Origin: Candidatus Gastranaerophilales bacterium
Lineage (GTDB): Bacteria > Cyanobacteriota > Vampirovibrionia > Gastranaerophilales > Gastranaerophilaceae
NCBI GenBank assembly: GCA_910586855.1
Contig: CAJUJH010000001.1
Coordinates: 1,037,016-1,101,015, forward strand
Direction of reading: 5' to 3'
Length of the DNA stretch: 64,000 nt
This document shows, piece by piece, positions 15,498-24,018 of the stretch. A model generated the notes under the pieces. It saw only the letters and a list, made by a program, of their open reading frames with translations. It was not told the DNA's origin and ran no database searches. Both the position numbers and the translations under genes were made by a program. Numbering within the stretch: the stretch's first letter is position 1; each line of letters begins with the position of its first letter.

Positions 15498-17199
15498 CAT
15501 CCCCTTTAAAAGCAATAAAGCCCCAAAAAATGCCAAAGGGAGCAAAACTAATTATGGAACTGAAAATTCCTCTAACAGAAAGCCTTTAGAATCAGGAGAG
15601 CTTTCAAGGCAGAATAAAAACAAAACTCAAAGTCAGCAAAGACAGGCGTACAGAACTCTTGAAGGAGTAATTGTTAATAATTATATTAAAGAAGATAAGG
15701 GTACAGTATCTTTAAATATGGATGATATTTGTACAACCCTTGTAATACCTGATACCTTTAATAAAAACACATATAACCGGCCGATAACTCCTGAAGAGAA
15801 AAAAGATGAGAAAAAATCTTCTATGTTAAGGAGCGCTTTTCCTTTGGCTGCTGTTTCATTAATAGCACTGGGAGGTTTTCTTGGGCTTACTGCATTAATG
15901 AAAAAATCCGCAGCATCTTTAAATGATAAAAATGTACTGAGGCAGGAGAGACTCCCCAATTTAGGAACAAATATGAATATTAAGCAAGAACATGAATTTG
16001 GTGCATATATGGCGCTTAGAAACCCGAATAAAAAAACAATTCTTGCTATGATTGGTATTTTTATAATGAGCGGTTTGACCTTAATTGGAAAAAATCTTGT
16101 AGATGGAGTTGAAGAAATTTGGGTAAAGAAAAAAGAAGCTGATGCTAATAAAATTTTACAAGATGACCTTATTGATATTGAAACCCGTGCTTTTGCCGGA
16201 AAATTGGACGTTATTAATGAAGAACTTGTAAATAAAGCAAATTATTTCAAATCAGTTTTAAATTCAATACCTGAATCTTCTGTAGCTAATGTGCAAAATT
16301 CTTCTAATACTAAAAATTCTGCAAATCCTTTTATAAATTTCTTTGGCTTTAAAGGCAATAAGAAAGAAGATTTGCAGACTAAAACAAATACTGCTTCCAT
16401 TAATAATGATAGTAAAGAAAAAATCGGCAATTCTCCTCTGGTTCTTGGTTTAATGACAGCTGGGGTTCTTGCTGCCGGAATTTTTGCCGGCAGAAAAATG
16501 TTTAAAAACTTTGTTGCAGCAGATAGTGAAGTTAGAAAATATGTAAACAATGAGACTGCAGAAATTGAAAAAAGAATCAAGGCATTGTCTGATAAAATTC
16601 AGCATGCAGAAACAAAAGAGGCTGCAGCAGCTGATTTAGACAATTTAAAAAATCTGCTGCAAATAAAAAGAGCCGATTCTATTGAAACTGGTCAGACTTT
16701 CAGTCAATTTAAATTTTTATCGGATAACGATATTGCAAATAAAACTAATGAAGTAATGGTTGGAATTAAATCTATATATGGCGATGCTCCTGAGACTTTG
16801 GGCGGCAGAGTGGGGCAGGTTCAATATTACTGCTATCTTGATGAGGCTAGGGGTCATGTCTATAATTGGATTATGAATCCTGAAAATCCTTTTGCAGGAT
16901 ACCTATTCTTAACCCTTACAATTGTAAATGCAGCAGGATATTCAATTAAAAAAGCTATTGAAGGAATAAAAGAAGCTGCTGTTATTAAGGAAAACAAGAA
17001 TACTGAAAAACAATTGCAGGAAAGACTTATTGATACCGAGATAAGGAATTTTAAATCTAAAAAAGAGAGTGCAATTGAGCCCCTTATGAATGAATTTAAT
17101 GCCAGATTAAATGAAGGTGCGGGTAAAGAGGAACTTAAAAATATGGCAGATAATATTCTTCTTGAAATTAAAAATGGTCCTCCGTTTGTATATTCATAG
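15475..17199 (+). CDS. Unrecognised membrane protein with internal duplication
   Basis: The 574-residue protein has four likely membrane helices at about 121-142, 187-206, 321-340 and 472-490. The second half repeats the first: each has a hydrophobic segment, a long soluble loop, another hydrophobic segment and a helical tail. 'LIDIETRAF' (232-240) matches 'LIDTEIRNF' (518-526) at equivalent places. The N-terminus carries 'NNIPFKSNK', a possible version of the F-x-G element seen in other proteins here. The first 110 residues are low-complexity and polar. Translationally coupled to the previous gene; it may form a complex with that product. No family recognised. Confidence 0.65.
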   Translation: MMTLTLNNIPFKSNKAPKNAKGSKTNYGTENSSNRKPLESGELSRQNKNKTQSQQRQAYRTLEGVIVNNYIKEDKGTVSLNMDDICTTLVIPDTFNKNTYNRPITPEEKKDEKKSSMLRSAFPLAAVSLIALGGFLGLTALMKKSAASLNDKNVLRQERLPNLGTNMNIKQEHEFGAYMALRNPNKKTILAMIGIFIMSGLTLIGKNLVDGVEEIWVKKKEADANKILQDDLIDIETRAFAGKLDVINEELVNKANYFKSVLNSIPESSVANVQNSSNTKNSANPFINFFGFKGNKKEDLQTKTNTASINNDSKEKIGNSPLVLGLMTAGVLAAGIFAGRKMFKNFVAADSEVRKYVNNETAEIEKRIKALSDKIQHAETKEAAAADLDNLKNLLQIKRADSIETGQTFSQFKFLSDNDIANKTNEVMVGIKSIYGDAPETLGGRVGQVQYYCYLDEARGHVYNWIMNPENPFAGYLFLTLTIVNAAGYSIKKAIEGIKEAAVIKENKNTEKQLQERLIDTEIRNFKSKKESAIEPLMNEFNARLNEGAGKEELKNMADNILLEIKNGPPFVYS

Positions 17200-17218
17200 G
17201 TCATAGGGTTTAAAAAAT

Positions 17219-17767
17219 ATGAGCGTAAATTTTAATCCACAAATAATGATTAATGTGAAAACCTTGGGCTCCGGCATAAAAAAGCCGAATGAGCATAGAA
17301 ATTACTGTCTTTATGATGAAAAAAAAGTAAATTTTTTAGCATCTAATCCATCTGAAAGTTTGCCGCATCTTATTCAATATCTCCAAACATCAAATGATGA
17401 AAATGGGGTTTTAGAGGCTCTTTTTGCTATAGATAAAATTGCAGATAGTCTTAATCAAAAAAACCCTAACGGTGCAAGAGACTTGGGCAAAATTTATCCG
17501 TTCCTTTCGCGTTTTAATGATACAGATTCTCCTGAAATTCAGGTTATGTTGTCGGGTATATATAGAAAAACCCTTGTTCCTGACGCTTTTGGTCCCTTGT
17601 GTGCTATGTTAAATAAACAAATTAATCATCCTGTTTCAAAATTTTTTGACCCGAAAGAAGAAACGGGCGGTGCAATTTTAGAGTATATAAGGGCATATGG
17701 CGCAGGATTTATTTATAAACCTTCAAGCACTCCCATATTTTCTTCAAAATTTTCAGGGCTTGCGTAA
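17219..17767 (+). CDS. Hypothetical protein, third gene of the riboswitch operon
   Basis: The 182-residue protein lies 19 bases after the membrane-protein gene. Residues about 40-160 look all-helical with a HEAT-like feel (a helix with 'LPHLIQYLQ', then 'VLEALFAIDKIADSL'). It has no signal peptide or membrane helix. The C-terminus ends in 'SKFSGLA', resembling the F-S-G motif found near the N-terminus of other proteins in the window. It may be a soluble partner of the two preceding products. Function unknown. Confidence 0.6.
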   Translation: MSVNFNPQIMINVKTLGSGIKKPNEHRNYCLYDEKKVNFLASNPSESLPHLIQYLQTSNDENGVLEALFAIDKIADSLNQKNPNGARDLGKIYPFLSRFNDTDSPEIQVMLSGIYRKTLVPDAFGPLCAMLNKQINHPVSKFFDPKEETGGAILEYIRAYGAGFIYKPSSTPIFSSKFSGLA

Positions 17768-17843
17768 TTTTATTTTTAAACTATTATTTTTATGTACTGA
17801 ATTTATTTTATTTTTATTACTACAGAGAAACGAAGTGAAGAAT

Positions 17844-18182
17844 ATGAAAAATAAAGCTTTTACAATGATAGAAGTTATGATGGCGCTCATTGTTGTATCA
17901 ATAATGCTTGCCATTATGGCACCCGTCATTACAGTTCCAAATAAAAATACGGAAACCCCGAATGTTCAGGTTATGGATTCTACACCGGTCGGTGTTATCG
18001 TTGCTTGGTGGGGTTCAAATTATCCTTTAGGCTGGCTTCCTGTAAGCGGGCAATCTATAGCGGAGCCTCAGTTTGCAGATTTAAGAAATGCAATCGGAGG
18101 GCTTGATACACTTCCTGATTTAAATAGCGGGATTAATCCAAATAGCGGAACAACCTGGATAATAAAAGCTTATAAAAAATAA
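17844..18182 (+). CDS. Type IV pseudopilin-like protein with tail-collar-like C-terminus
   Basis: The frame is open from 17697, but the likely start is the ATG at 17844, giving 112 residues. It begins M-K-N-K-A-F-T-M-I-E-V-M-M-A-L, a class III prepilin signal with cleavage after A5 (Ala instead of the usual Gly) and Glu at mature position 5. One hydrophobic helix follows. Residues about 48-110 resemble the phage tail collar domain: P-V-G-V-I-V-A-W, then G-W-L-P-V-S-G-Q-S-I, then L-P-D-L and a terminal W-I-I-K-A. It could be a minor pilin or adhesin tip. It follows the riboswitch operon by about 75 bases. Confidence 0.65.
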   Translation: MKNKAFTMIEVMMALIVVSIMLAIMAPVITVPNKNTETPNVQVMDSTPVGVIVAWWGSNYPLGWLPVSGQSIAEPQFADLRNAIGGLDTLPDLNSGINPNSGTTWIIKAYKK

Positions 18183-18200
18183 TTTTTATAAAATTTTATC

Positions 18201-19094
18201 TTAAGACTGATTCTTTGACTCAATTTCATCAAGTGCTTCTTTGCCTGCAATATTTTCAAGTATTATCCTGCTTAGATTATAATCAGACTGCGCTTTTTTA
18301 ACAGTATTCTGCGCATTCCTGTAATAGGTATCTGCAATAATAAGCTGTTCTCTTGTAACATTGCTTGAATCAGCCTGCATCGCATTATATATTTTTCTTC
18401 TGTTTTCAAGGTTTTGAAGAGCAAGGCTTAGAAGTTCTTTCTGGCTTCTATAATTCATATAATTATTCAAAAGATTTTTTTGAAGTTCATCAATTTTTTT
18501 AACCAAAAGCACCATATCTGCATCATTTACTTTTGTAAATTTGTAATTGGCTTCTTTATCGCTTGTGGAAAATGCATTTAAGAGCCCGCCGCCGATTAAT
18601 GCTCCGCTTGCCATATACGGATTAGCAGAAAGTGCCGTTCCAGCAATGGATGAAAAGCTTGCAATCGGCTTTAAAATTCTTTTTATTGCACTTTCGTTAG
18701 GCTTATTGTCTTCCGGGTTTGATAATTTATAAATTGCATATTTTATTGTTTCGCTTTTTTGAACGGCACTATTGTATAATATGCTTAAATCCGAAAGAAT
18801 CTCAGGAGATTCTGTATCCATTTCTCCTGTTACATCTTTTGATATTTGCTTAAGGCTTAAATCAGCATAGGTTAATCCCTTTGTATCGCTTGTTTTTGCA
18901 ATGGTTTCAATTTTAGATTCTTTTTTATTCTTTTTAGCTTGAATTTCTTTTTTATTTTCTATGCTGTCACCAATTCCAAGTCTTCCTGAAAATTGCGCAG
19001 GGGCAAGGTTCTCATAGGTTACTTGAGCATATCCCTCTCTGTTATTCAGGATAATTAATCCTAATATTATTAAAATTAACTTGATTTTTCTCAT
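18201..19094 (-). CDS. Secreted helical protein, TolC-helix-like (paralogue of upstream gene)
   Basis: The 297-residue protein has a signal peptide ending in G-Y-A-Q. The C-terminal half is a long helical hairpin: about 205-290 with L-L-N-N-Y-M-N-Y, then a run of charged heptads to 'RIILENIAGKEAL'. This resembles one alpha-hairpin of TolC-type outer-membrane factors but is far too short for a full channel. A Gly/Ala-rich stretch ('ASGALIGGGLLNAF') precedes the hairpin. It overlaps the upstream gene by 4 bases, and that product has the same plan. Probably periplasmic or outer-membrane associated; function unknown. Confidence 0.6.
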   Translation of the reverse strand: MRKIKLILIILGLIILNNREGYAQVTYENLAPAQFSGRLGIGDSIENKKEIQAKKNKKESKIETIAKTSDTKGLTYADLSLKQISKDVTGEMDTESPEILSDLSILYNSAVQKSETIKYAIYKLSNPEDNKPNESAIKRILKPIASFSSIAGTALSANPYMASGALIGGGLLNAFSTSDKEANYKFTKVNDADMVLLVKKIDELQKNLLNNYMNYRSQKELLSLALQNLENRRKIYNAMQADSSNVTREQLIIADTYYRNAQNTVKKAQSDYNLSRIILENIAGKEALDEIESKNQS

Positions 19095-19951
19095 GGTGTT
19101 TTTACTTTGATTTCTTTTTTTGAAAAGTCTATATCATTGGGGTCAATGTTAATTGTACTTAAATCGTAAACTGCTACATTTAGATTATCCACAGTTTCTT
19201 TTCCTGCAAGCCTTTGAAGCATCAAGTAGTATCTTTTTGCCTCTTGTTTCAGTTTATATTCTTCAATTTGTTTTTCTTCCCATCTGGCGCTTGTAACGGT
19301 TATTTCAAGCTTGTCGCCGCTTGAAATTGCATTAGCGTAATTTTTATTTAATAAAATAAGTTCCGCCCTTGTATCTTTTAAGCTTTGAAGAGTATGCTTG
19401 TAGCAGTAATATGTTGTAACAATTTCTCCCTGCAGGTCTTCAATTAGCCCTGCAAGCTCTATAGCCTCGGTATCAGTTAAAGGAGATTCTTGAAGTATTT
19501 TTGCATTTTTTTTGTTTAAAAGATTGTGTGCAAGCCTGGCGGAGGCAAAAGAGGCAGATTGAATACCGTAATTCATACCCATAAATGAAGGCAGCATTGA
19601 AGCCCCGCTTATTATAGCGCTCATACTCTTTGCAAGCAGCGAAGAATGCACGCGCCTTTCTTCTTCAGGAATTGCAAGCTTTTGCAGAGTAAATTTAATA
19701 AGGGGGTTATTGTTGACTGTTCCCTCCCAGATACTCTCTAAATCTTCCATGTCAGCTTCCTGCTGCTTATTTACAATAATTTGTGCGCTTTGTGTATCAT
19801 TTACAAACAAGCTTCCCTTAAGGGTTTTAATCTGTCCGTCAAGTTCTACTTCGTAATTTTGTGTATTTTGAAGCAGAATTTCTTCTGAAAAAGCGCACTC
19901 CGGCAGGAATACCCCCATCAAAAGTATTGTTACCGCAAGTCTTCTTAACAT
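19091..19951 (-). CDS. Secreted helical protein, TolC-helix-like
   Basis: A TTG at 19969 is possible, but the ATG at 19951 (M-L-R-R-L-A-V-T) gives a standard signal peptide cut after C-A-F-S. The mature part starts with a small beta region, has a hydrophobic or Ala-rich middle ('MSAIISGASMLPSFMG'), then a helical hairpin ending in 'RYYLMLQRLAGKETV', parallel to 'RIILENIAGKEAL' in its downstream neighbour. The two are probably ancient paralogues acting together. Both lack the second TolC repeat. A terminator separates this gene from the pentapeptide gene upstream. Confidence 0.6.
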   Translation of the reverse strand: MLRRLAVTILLMGVFLPECAFSEEILLQNTQNYEVELDGQIKTLKGSLFVNDTQSAQIIVNKQQEADMEDLESIWEGTVNNNPLIKFTLQKLAIPEEERRVHSSLLAKSMSAIISGASMLPSFMGMNYGIQSASFASARLAHNLLNKKNAKILQESPLTDTEAIELAGLIEDLQGEIVTTYYCYKHTLQSLKDTRAELILLNKNYANAISSGDKLEITVTSARWEEKQIEEYKLKQEAKRYYLMLQRLAGKETVDNLNVAVYDLSTINIDPNDIDFSKKEIKVKTP

Positions 19952-19967
19952 AATAACTTTATACCAC

Positions 19968-20012
19968 AAAAAAATATGCCCGGCGATTTTTAAAAACCAT
20001 TGGGCATATTTC
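19968..20012 (-). terminator. Terminator after the pentapeptide-repeat gene
   Basis: AAATATGCCC (19973-19982) and GGGCATATTT (20003-20012) form a 10-bp stem. On the minus strand it is followed by a run of T, so it ends leftward transcription 15 bases after the pentapeptide gene. Confidence 0.75.
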
Positions 20013-20026
20013 TATATTTTATTTAA

Positions 20027-20560
20027 TTAATACTCAAAATCACTGCCGGAGTTATTTTCTTCTTCATCCTGCAGGGAAGAAAGGTCGTAATTATAGGTTG
20101 AGTCAAAATCTTCTGGAAGTTTTTCGGTATCAGGCCAGATGGTGCCCTCATCAAAACGGCATGCGCTTAAATTTTCGCTTGTTGCAAAATCCGAATCCGT
20201 TAATTCGGCTTCGCACAAAACACATCCAGCCATATCTGCTTCATTAAAATTACAGAAATTTAAAGAAGCATAACTGAAATTTGTACCATTTAAAATACAG
20301 TTTGAGAAATTACATTCTTCAATTTTACATCTTGAAAAATCTGCGCTTGTAAAATCGCAATTAGAAAAATCAACATTTACAATTGAAGATTCGGTAAAGC
20401 TTGCTCCTGAAAAATCAATATCAGATAAGTCTATATCGGATAAATCTGATAATGAAAGTTCTGATTCGCTTAAATCAAGTTCTTTGCCGTCTTTTTCTTT
20501 TTTAAATGCAGCTTTATCTTTTAATAATAATTCAATCCATTCTTCTTTAGAGGTTGCCAT
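20027..20560 (-). CDS. Pentapeptide-repeat protein
   Basis: The 177-residue protein has about 18 tandem five-residue units of the A/S-D/N-L/F-x-x type between residues about 28 and 130 (L-S-L-S-D-L-S-D-I-D-L-S-D-I-D-F, then D-F-S-N-C-D-F and so on). These build a right-handed quadrilateral beta helix. Cys appears repeatedly at the outward position. Short N- and C-terminal acidic tails flank the helix, and the first 15 residues look helical. No signal peptide. AAGGAAAA precedes the ATG. Members include DNA-gyrase-protecting mimics, but most have unknown roles, and nothing here points to gyrase. Confidence 0.85.
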   Translation of the reverse strand: MATSKEEWIELLLKDKAAFKKEKDGKELDLSESELSLSDLSDIDLSDIDFSGASFTESSIVNVDFSNCDFTSADFSRCKIEECNFSNCILNGTNFSYASLNFCNFNEADMAGCVLCEAELTDSDFATSENLSACRFDEGTIWPDTEKLPEDFDSTYNYDLSSLQDEEENNSGSDFEY

Positions 20561-20654
20561 TTAGTTTTCCTTATTTAAATTCCTATAACAATTTTTAAAA
20601 TGGGTACATTTTATTTTGCCATATTTTTATTATAATGTGAAGAGTATCTGATAA

Positions 20655-21290
20655 TTATTTGTTAATAATTTCTGTTTCAAGTGCTAAAAGTACCGCCTGT
20701 ACTCTATTTTCAACATTAAGTTTTTTATAGATACTATTTAAATGTGTTTTTATTGTAACTTCTTTTACAAAGAGTTTTTCAGCTATATCAGCATTTGTAG
20801 CTCCTGCGCTTACCATCTTTAAGATTTCAAGTTCCCTTTGAGTTAATTTTCCAACATTTTCAATAGTTTCTTTTGTTGGAAAACTTTTATTGTCTTTATC
20901 CTTACCCCATCTTGAGCGCCTGATTAGCGCCTCAATTCTTGCTAAAAGATTTGGCAGAATAAAAGGTTTTACAATATAATCATCAGCCCCAATTTTTAAT
21001 CCTGAGATTTGTTTATAATCTTCATCAACAGCTGTGAGCATTATAACGGGAATTGTATTGAACTTTTTATTTTCCCTGATTCTCTTTAAAGTCTCCCACC
21101 CGTCCATTTTTGGCATCATAATATCAAGTAAAACTAAATCAATATTTTGATAATTTTTTTCCAAAAACTCTAAGCCCAAAATTCCATTTTCAGCACAATC
21201 TGTATGGTAGCCATACATTGGAAGCGTATCTTTGATTAGTTTTGGGTTATCGTCTATAAGTAAAATATTTCCTAATGATGAAACCGGCAT
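20655..21290 (-). CDS. Response regulator, receiver plus LuxR/NarL-type HTH
   Basis: The 211-residue protein has a receiver domain with acidic pair D13-D14, phospho-acceptor D56 (in L-V-L-L-D-I-M-M-P) and K108, and a LuxR-type HTH at about 147-205 ('LTQRELEILKMVSAGATN', then T-I-K-T-H-L). It probably binds DNA as a phosphorylation-dependent dimer. The 'SRWGKDKDNKS' linker is short. It lies 4 bases downstream of a second regulator; no histidine kinase is adjacent, so both may take input from orphan kinases elsewhere. Confidence 0.88.
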   Translation of the reverse strand: MPVSSLGNILLIDDNPKLIKDTLPMYGYHTDCAENGILGLEFLEKNYQNIDLVLLDIMMPKMDGWETLKRIRENKKFNTIPVIMLTAVDEDYKQISGLKIGADDYIVKPFILPNLLARIEALIRRSRWGKDKDNKSFPTKETIENVGKLTQRELEILKMVSAGATNADIAEKLFVKEVTIKTHLNSIYKKLNVENRVQAVLLALETEIINK

Positions 21291-21294
21291 AATT

Positions 21295-21945
21295 TTATCC
21301 TGTTATATTTTCTTTCAACGCCTTAACAGCTGCTTGTGTTCTGTCATCCACCGATAGCTTTTGCAGAATGCTGCAAACATGAACTTTTGTAGTATTTACT
21401 GAAATATTTAATTTCTTTGCAATTTCAAGGTTTGAATTTCCTTCAGCTAAAAGGTTTAAAACCATAAGTTCTTTACTTGTAAGATTATAGATACTCTCTT
21501 TTCTGTTGTCTGCGGATTTTTCTTCTTTTGCCATATTTAAAACATATTTTGCAATATTGGAATCAAACCAGATTGCGCCATTTATTACATCTTTTATAAG
21601 GCTTATAAGTTTATCGGGTTTAATATCCTTTGAGCAATAGGCATTTATACCCGCCTGAAGACATTTTTGAACTTCTTTTTCTTCATTGTGTGAAGTTATG
21701 ACAATAATTTTTATATCCTGATATCTTTTTCTAATTTCATTGGTGGCGGTGATGCCGTCAACTCCAGGTAATCCCAAATCCATCAAGATTACATCAATTT
21801 TTTCTTTTGATAATATTTCATACCCTTCATATGCATCTTTTGCCTCATATATTCTATCAATAAAATCTTCATCTCTTAATGATGCGCTCAATGCAAATCT
21901 GGTCAGTGCGTGGTCTTCAACTATTAAGATATTCTTTTTTTCCAT
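21295..21945 (-). CDS. Response regulator, NarL/FixJ type
   Basis: The 216-residue protein has D11 and D56 (V-I-L-M-D-L-G-L-P-G) in the receiver domain and a LuxR HTH at about 150-210 ending in the V-D-D-R-T-Q-A-A-V-K-A-L-K pattern. It resembles the regulators at 39636 and 59316 more than its direct neighbour, so these three form a local paralogue family. It is first in a two-regulator operon and divergent from gatC-pyrG, with about 115 AT-rich bases between. Target genes unknown. Confidence 0.88.
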   Translation of the reverse strand: MEKKNILIVEDHALTRFALSASLRDEDFIDRIYEAKDAYEGYEILSKEKIDVILMDLGLPGVDGITATNEIRKRYQDIKIIVITSHNEEKEVQKCLQAGINAYCSKDIKPDKLISLIKDVINGAIWFDSNIAKYVLNMAKEEKSADNRKESIYNLTSKELMVLNLLAEGNSNLEIAKKLNISVNTTKVHVCSILQKLSVDDRTQAAVKALKENITG

Positions 21946-22061
21946 TTAATCATTATAGCTCATTTTTTACTTTATTATTTATTCTTTACATTCTATTTAC
22001 AATTTTTTGCTTCTTTAGTTTAATTATTATAAGAATTTTGAGGATATCCAAAGGATTTTTT

Positions 22062-22343
22062 ATGATAGAAATTAAAGATGTTGAACACGTTGCAAAACTT
22101 GCAAGGCTTGAAATAGAGGAAGAAGATAAACCAAAATTTGCCCGTCAATTGGGAGATATTTTGAAATATGTTGAAATGATGAATGAAGTTGATACAACGG
22201 GGGTTGAACCTATGAATCATTCAATAGATTTTTCAAATGTTATGAGAGAAGATATTGAAACTTATGAAGTTACAAAAGAAGAATTAATGTCTAATGCGCC
22301 TGATATTGAAGGCGATTTCTTCAAAGTTCCAAAAATTAATTAA
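22062..22343 (+). CDS. gatC: Glutamyl/aspartyl-tRNA amidotransferase subunit C
   Basis: An open frame extends upstream, but the ATG at 22062 with AAAGGA 6-7 bases before it gives the normal 93-residue GatC. The family pattern is clear: V-x-x-V-A-K-L-A-R-L-E-I near the start, 'QLGDILKYVEMMNEVDTTGVEPM' features in the middle, and F-F-K-V-P-K at the end. GatC helps fold and anchor the GatA amidase to GatB, which converts misacylated Glu-tRNA-Gln or Asp-tRNA-Asn. gatA and gatB are not in the window. The gene is followed by pyrG after 31 bases. Confidence 0.95.
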   Translation: MIEIKDVEHVAKLARLEIEEEDKPKFARQLGDILKYVEMMNEVDTTGVEPMNHSIDFSNVMREDIETYEVTKEELMSNAPDIEGDFFKVPKIN

Positions 22344-22374
22344 TTTTATTAGGTTTGAATAAGGGGAAGATGGA

Positions 22375-24018
22375 ATGACAAAGTATATTTTTATTACAGG
22401 CGGTGTAGTAAGCTCGCTTGGCAAGGGAATTGTAGCAGCCAGCCTGGGGCGCCTTTTAAGAGCAAGAGGTTTTTCTGTCACCATCCAAAAATTTGACCCC
22501 TATATAAATGTAGACCCGGGTACTATGAGCCCGTTTCAGCATGGTGAAGTATTTGTAACCGATGATGGTGCAGAAACTGACCTTGATTTAGGGCACTATG
22601 AAAGATTTACTAATACATCTTTACATCAAATAAACAATGTAACATCAGGCAGCGTTTATCAAACAGTTATTAATAAAGAACGCCAGGGAGAATATCTTGG
22701 TGCCACCGTTCAAACTATTCCTCATATTACAAATGAAATTAAAGCAAGGATTCAATCTTGTGCAAAAAAGTTTAACCCTGACTTTTTAATTGCAGAAATC
22801 GGCGGAACTATAGGCGACATTGAAAGCTTGCCTTTTATTGAAGCTATAAGGCAATTTAGGGCAGAGGAAGGGGTTGGCAACTCTCTTTCAATCCACGTTA
22901 CATTGCTTCCATACCTGCCCACATCAGGAGAATTGAAAACAAAGCCATCACAGCACAGTGTTTATACCTTGAGAAGCTATGGCATCCAGCCTGAAATTCT
23001 TGTTTGCAGGACCCAGATGGAAATTCCTAAAGGTGAAAGAGATAAAATCGCCTTATTCTGCTCTGTCCAAAAGGATTGTGTTATTGAATGCAAAGATATG
23101 GATTCTATTTATGAAGTTCCGCTTGCACTTGAAGCACAAAATCTTGCAGGTGTTGTATTAAAACAATTACAAATTGAAGACAAAAAACCGGATATATCTA
23201 ATTGGGAAAAGCTGGTATACAGAATTAAGCATCCTAAAGAAACCTTAAAAGTTGCAGTTGCAGGCAAATACACTGATTTAAACGATGCTTATATTTCGGT
23301 GGTTGAATCCCTAAAGCATGCCGCATTATCTCATGAATGCAAGGTGGAAATTAAATGGCTTGCTTCAGAAAAATGTTTAAATATGAATGATGCCCATGAG
23401 ATGCTCAAAGACGTTGATGCATTGGTTGTGCCGGGCGGTTTTGGCGTACGCGGTATTGAGGGTAAATTAAATGTTATTAGGTACGCTAGAGAAAATAATT
23501 TACCATTTTTAGGTCTTTGCCTTGGCATGCAGTGTGCCGTTATTGAATATGCACGAAATGTTTTAGGCTTAGAAAATGCCAATAGTACAGAATTTGCAGA
23601 AGGTACAAAATATCCTGTAATCGACCTTATGATTGAACAAAAAGATGTAGCAGGATATGGCGGTACAATGAGACTTGGCGCTTACAAATGCCATTTAAAA
23701 GAAGGTTCAAAGGCTCAAAAAGCTTATGGCGCCAATGTTGTATCCGAACGTCATCGCCACAGGTATGAGTTTAATAATGAATTTAAAACACAAATTGAAG
23801 ATGCAGGGCTTGTAATTTGCGGTACTTCTCCTGACGGGCTTTTGGCTGAGATGGTTGAATATCCTAAAAATGACTGGTTTGTGGCATCGCAATTCCACCC
23901 TGAGTTTAAATCAAGACCCGAAGAGCCGCATCCGTTATTTGTGGGGCTTATTTCAGCTGCAGTTGAGCAGAAAAATAAAGCAAAACAGCTAAAAATTGAA
24001 GAAACTGCAATAAACTAA
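22375..24018 (+). CDS. pyrG: CTP synthase
   Basis: The 547-residue protein is full length. The N-terminal synthetase domain starts with 'KYIFITGGVVSSLGKGI' and contains D-P-Y-I-N-V-D-P-G-T-M-S-P. The C-terminal class I glutamine amidotransferase domain has the nucleophile C382 in G-L-C-L-G-M-Q and the catalytic His and Glu in 'QFHPEFKSRPEEPHP'. It makes CTP from UTP, glutamine and ATP in the cytoplasm. GGGGAAG-type ribosome signals precede the ATG. The 3' end overlaps the convergent next gene by 4 bases. Confidence 0.98.
   Translation: MTKYIFITGGVVSSLGKGIVAASLGRLLRARGFSVTIQKFDPYINVDPGTMSPFQHGEVFVTDDGAETDLDLGHYERFTNTSLHQINNVTSGSVYQTVINKERQGEYLGATVQTIPHITNEIKARIQSCAKKFNPDFLIAEIGGTIGDIESLPFIEAIRQFRAEEGVGNSLSIHVTLLPYLPTSGELKTKPSQHSVYTLRSYGIQPEILVCRTQMEIPKGERDKIALFCSVQKDCVIECKDMDSIYEVPLALEAQNLAGVVLKQLQIEDKKPDISNWEKLVYRIKHPKETLKVAVAGKYTDLNDAYISVVESLKHAALSHECKVEIKWLASEKCLNMNDAHEMLKDVDALVVPGGFGVRGIEGKLNVIRYARENNLPFLGLCLGMQCAVIEYARNVLGLENANSTEFAEGTKYPVIDLMIEQKDVAGYGGTMRLGAYKCHLKEGSKAQKAYGANVVSERHRHRYEFNNEFKTQIEDAGLVICGTSPDGLLAEMVEYPKNDWFVASQFHPEFKSRPEEPHPLFVGLISAAVEQKNKAKQLKIEETAIN

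Noticed and set aside
17697..17843. Upstream extension of the pseudopilin frame
   Set aside because: It overlaps the end of the preceding gene and would bury the prepilin signal; the ATG at 17844 fits the family.
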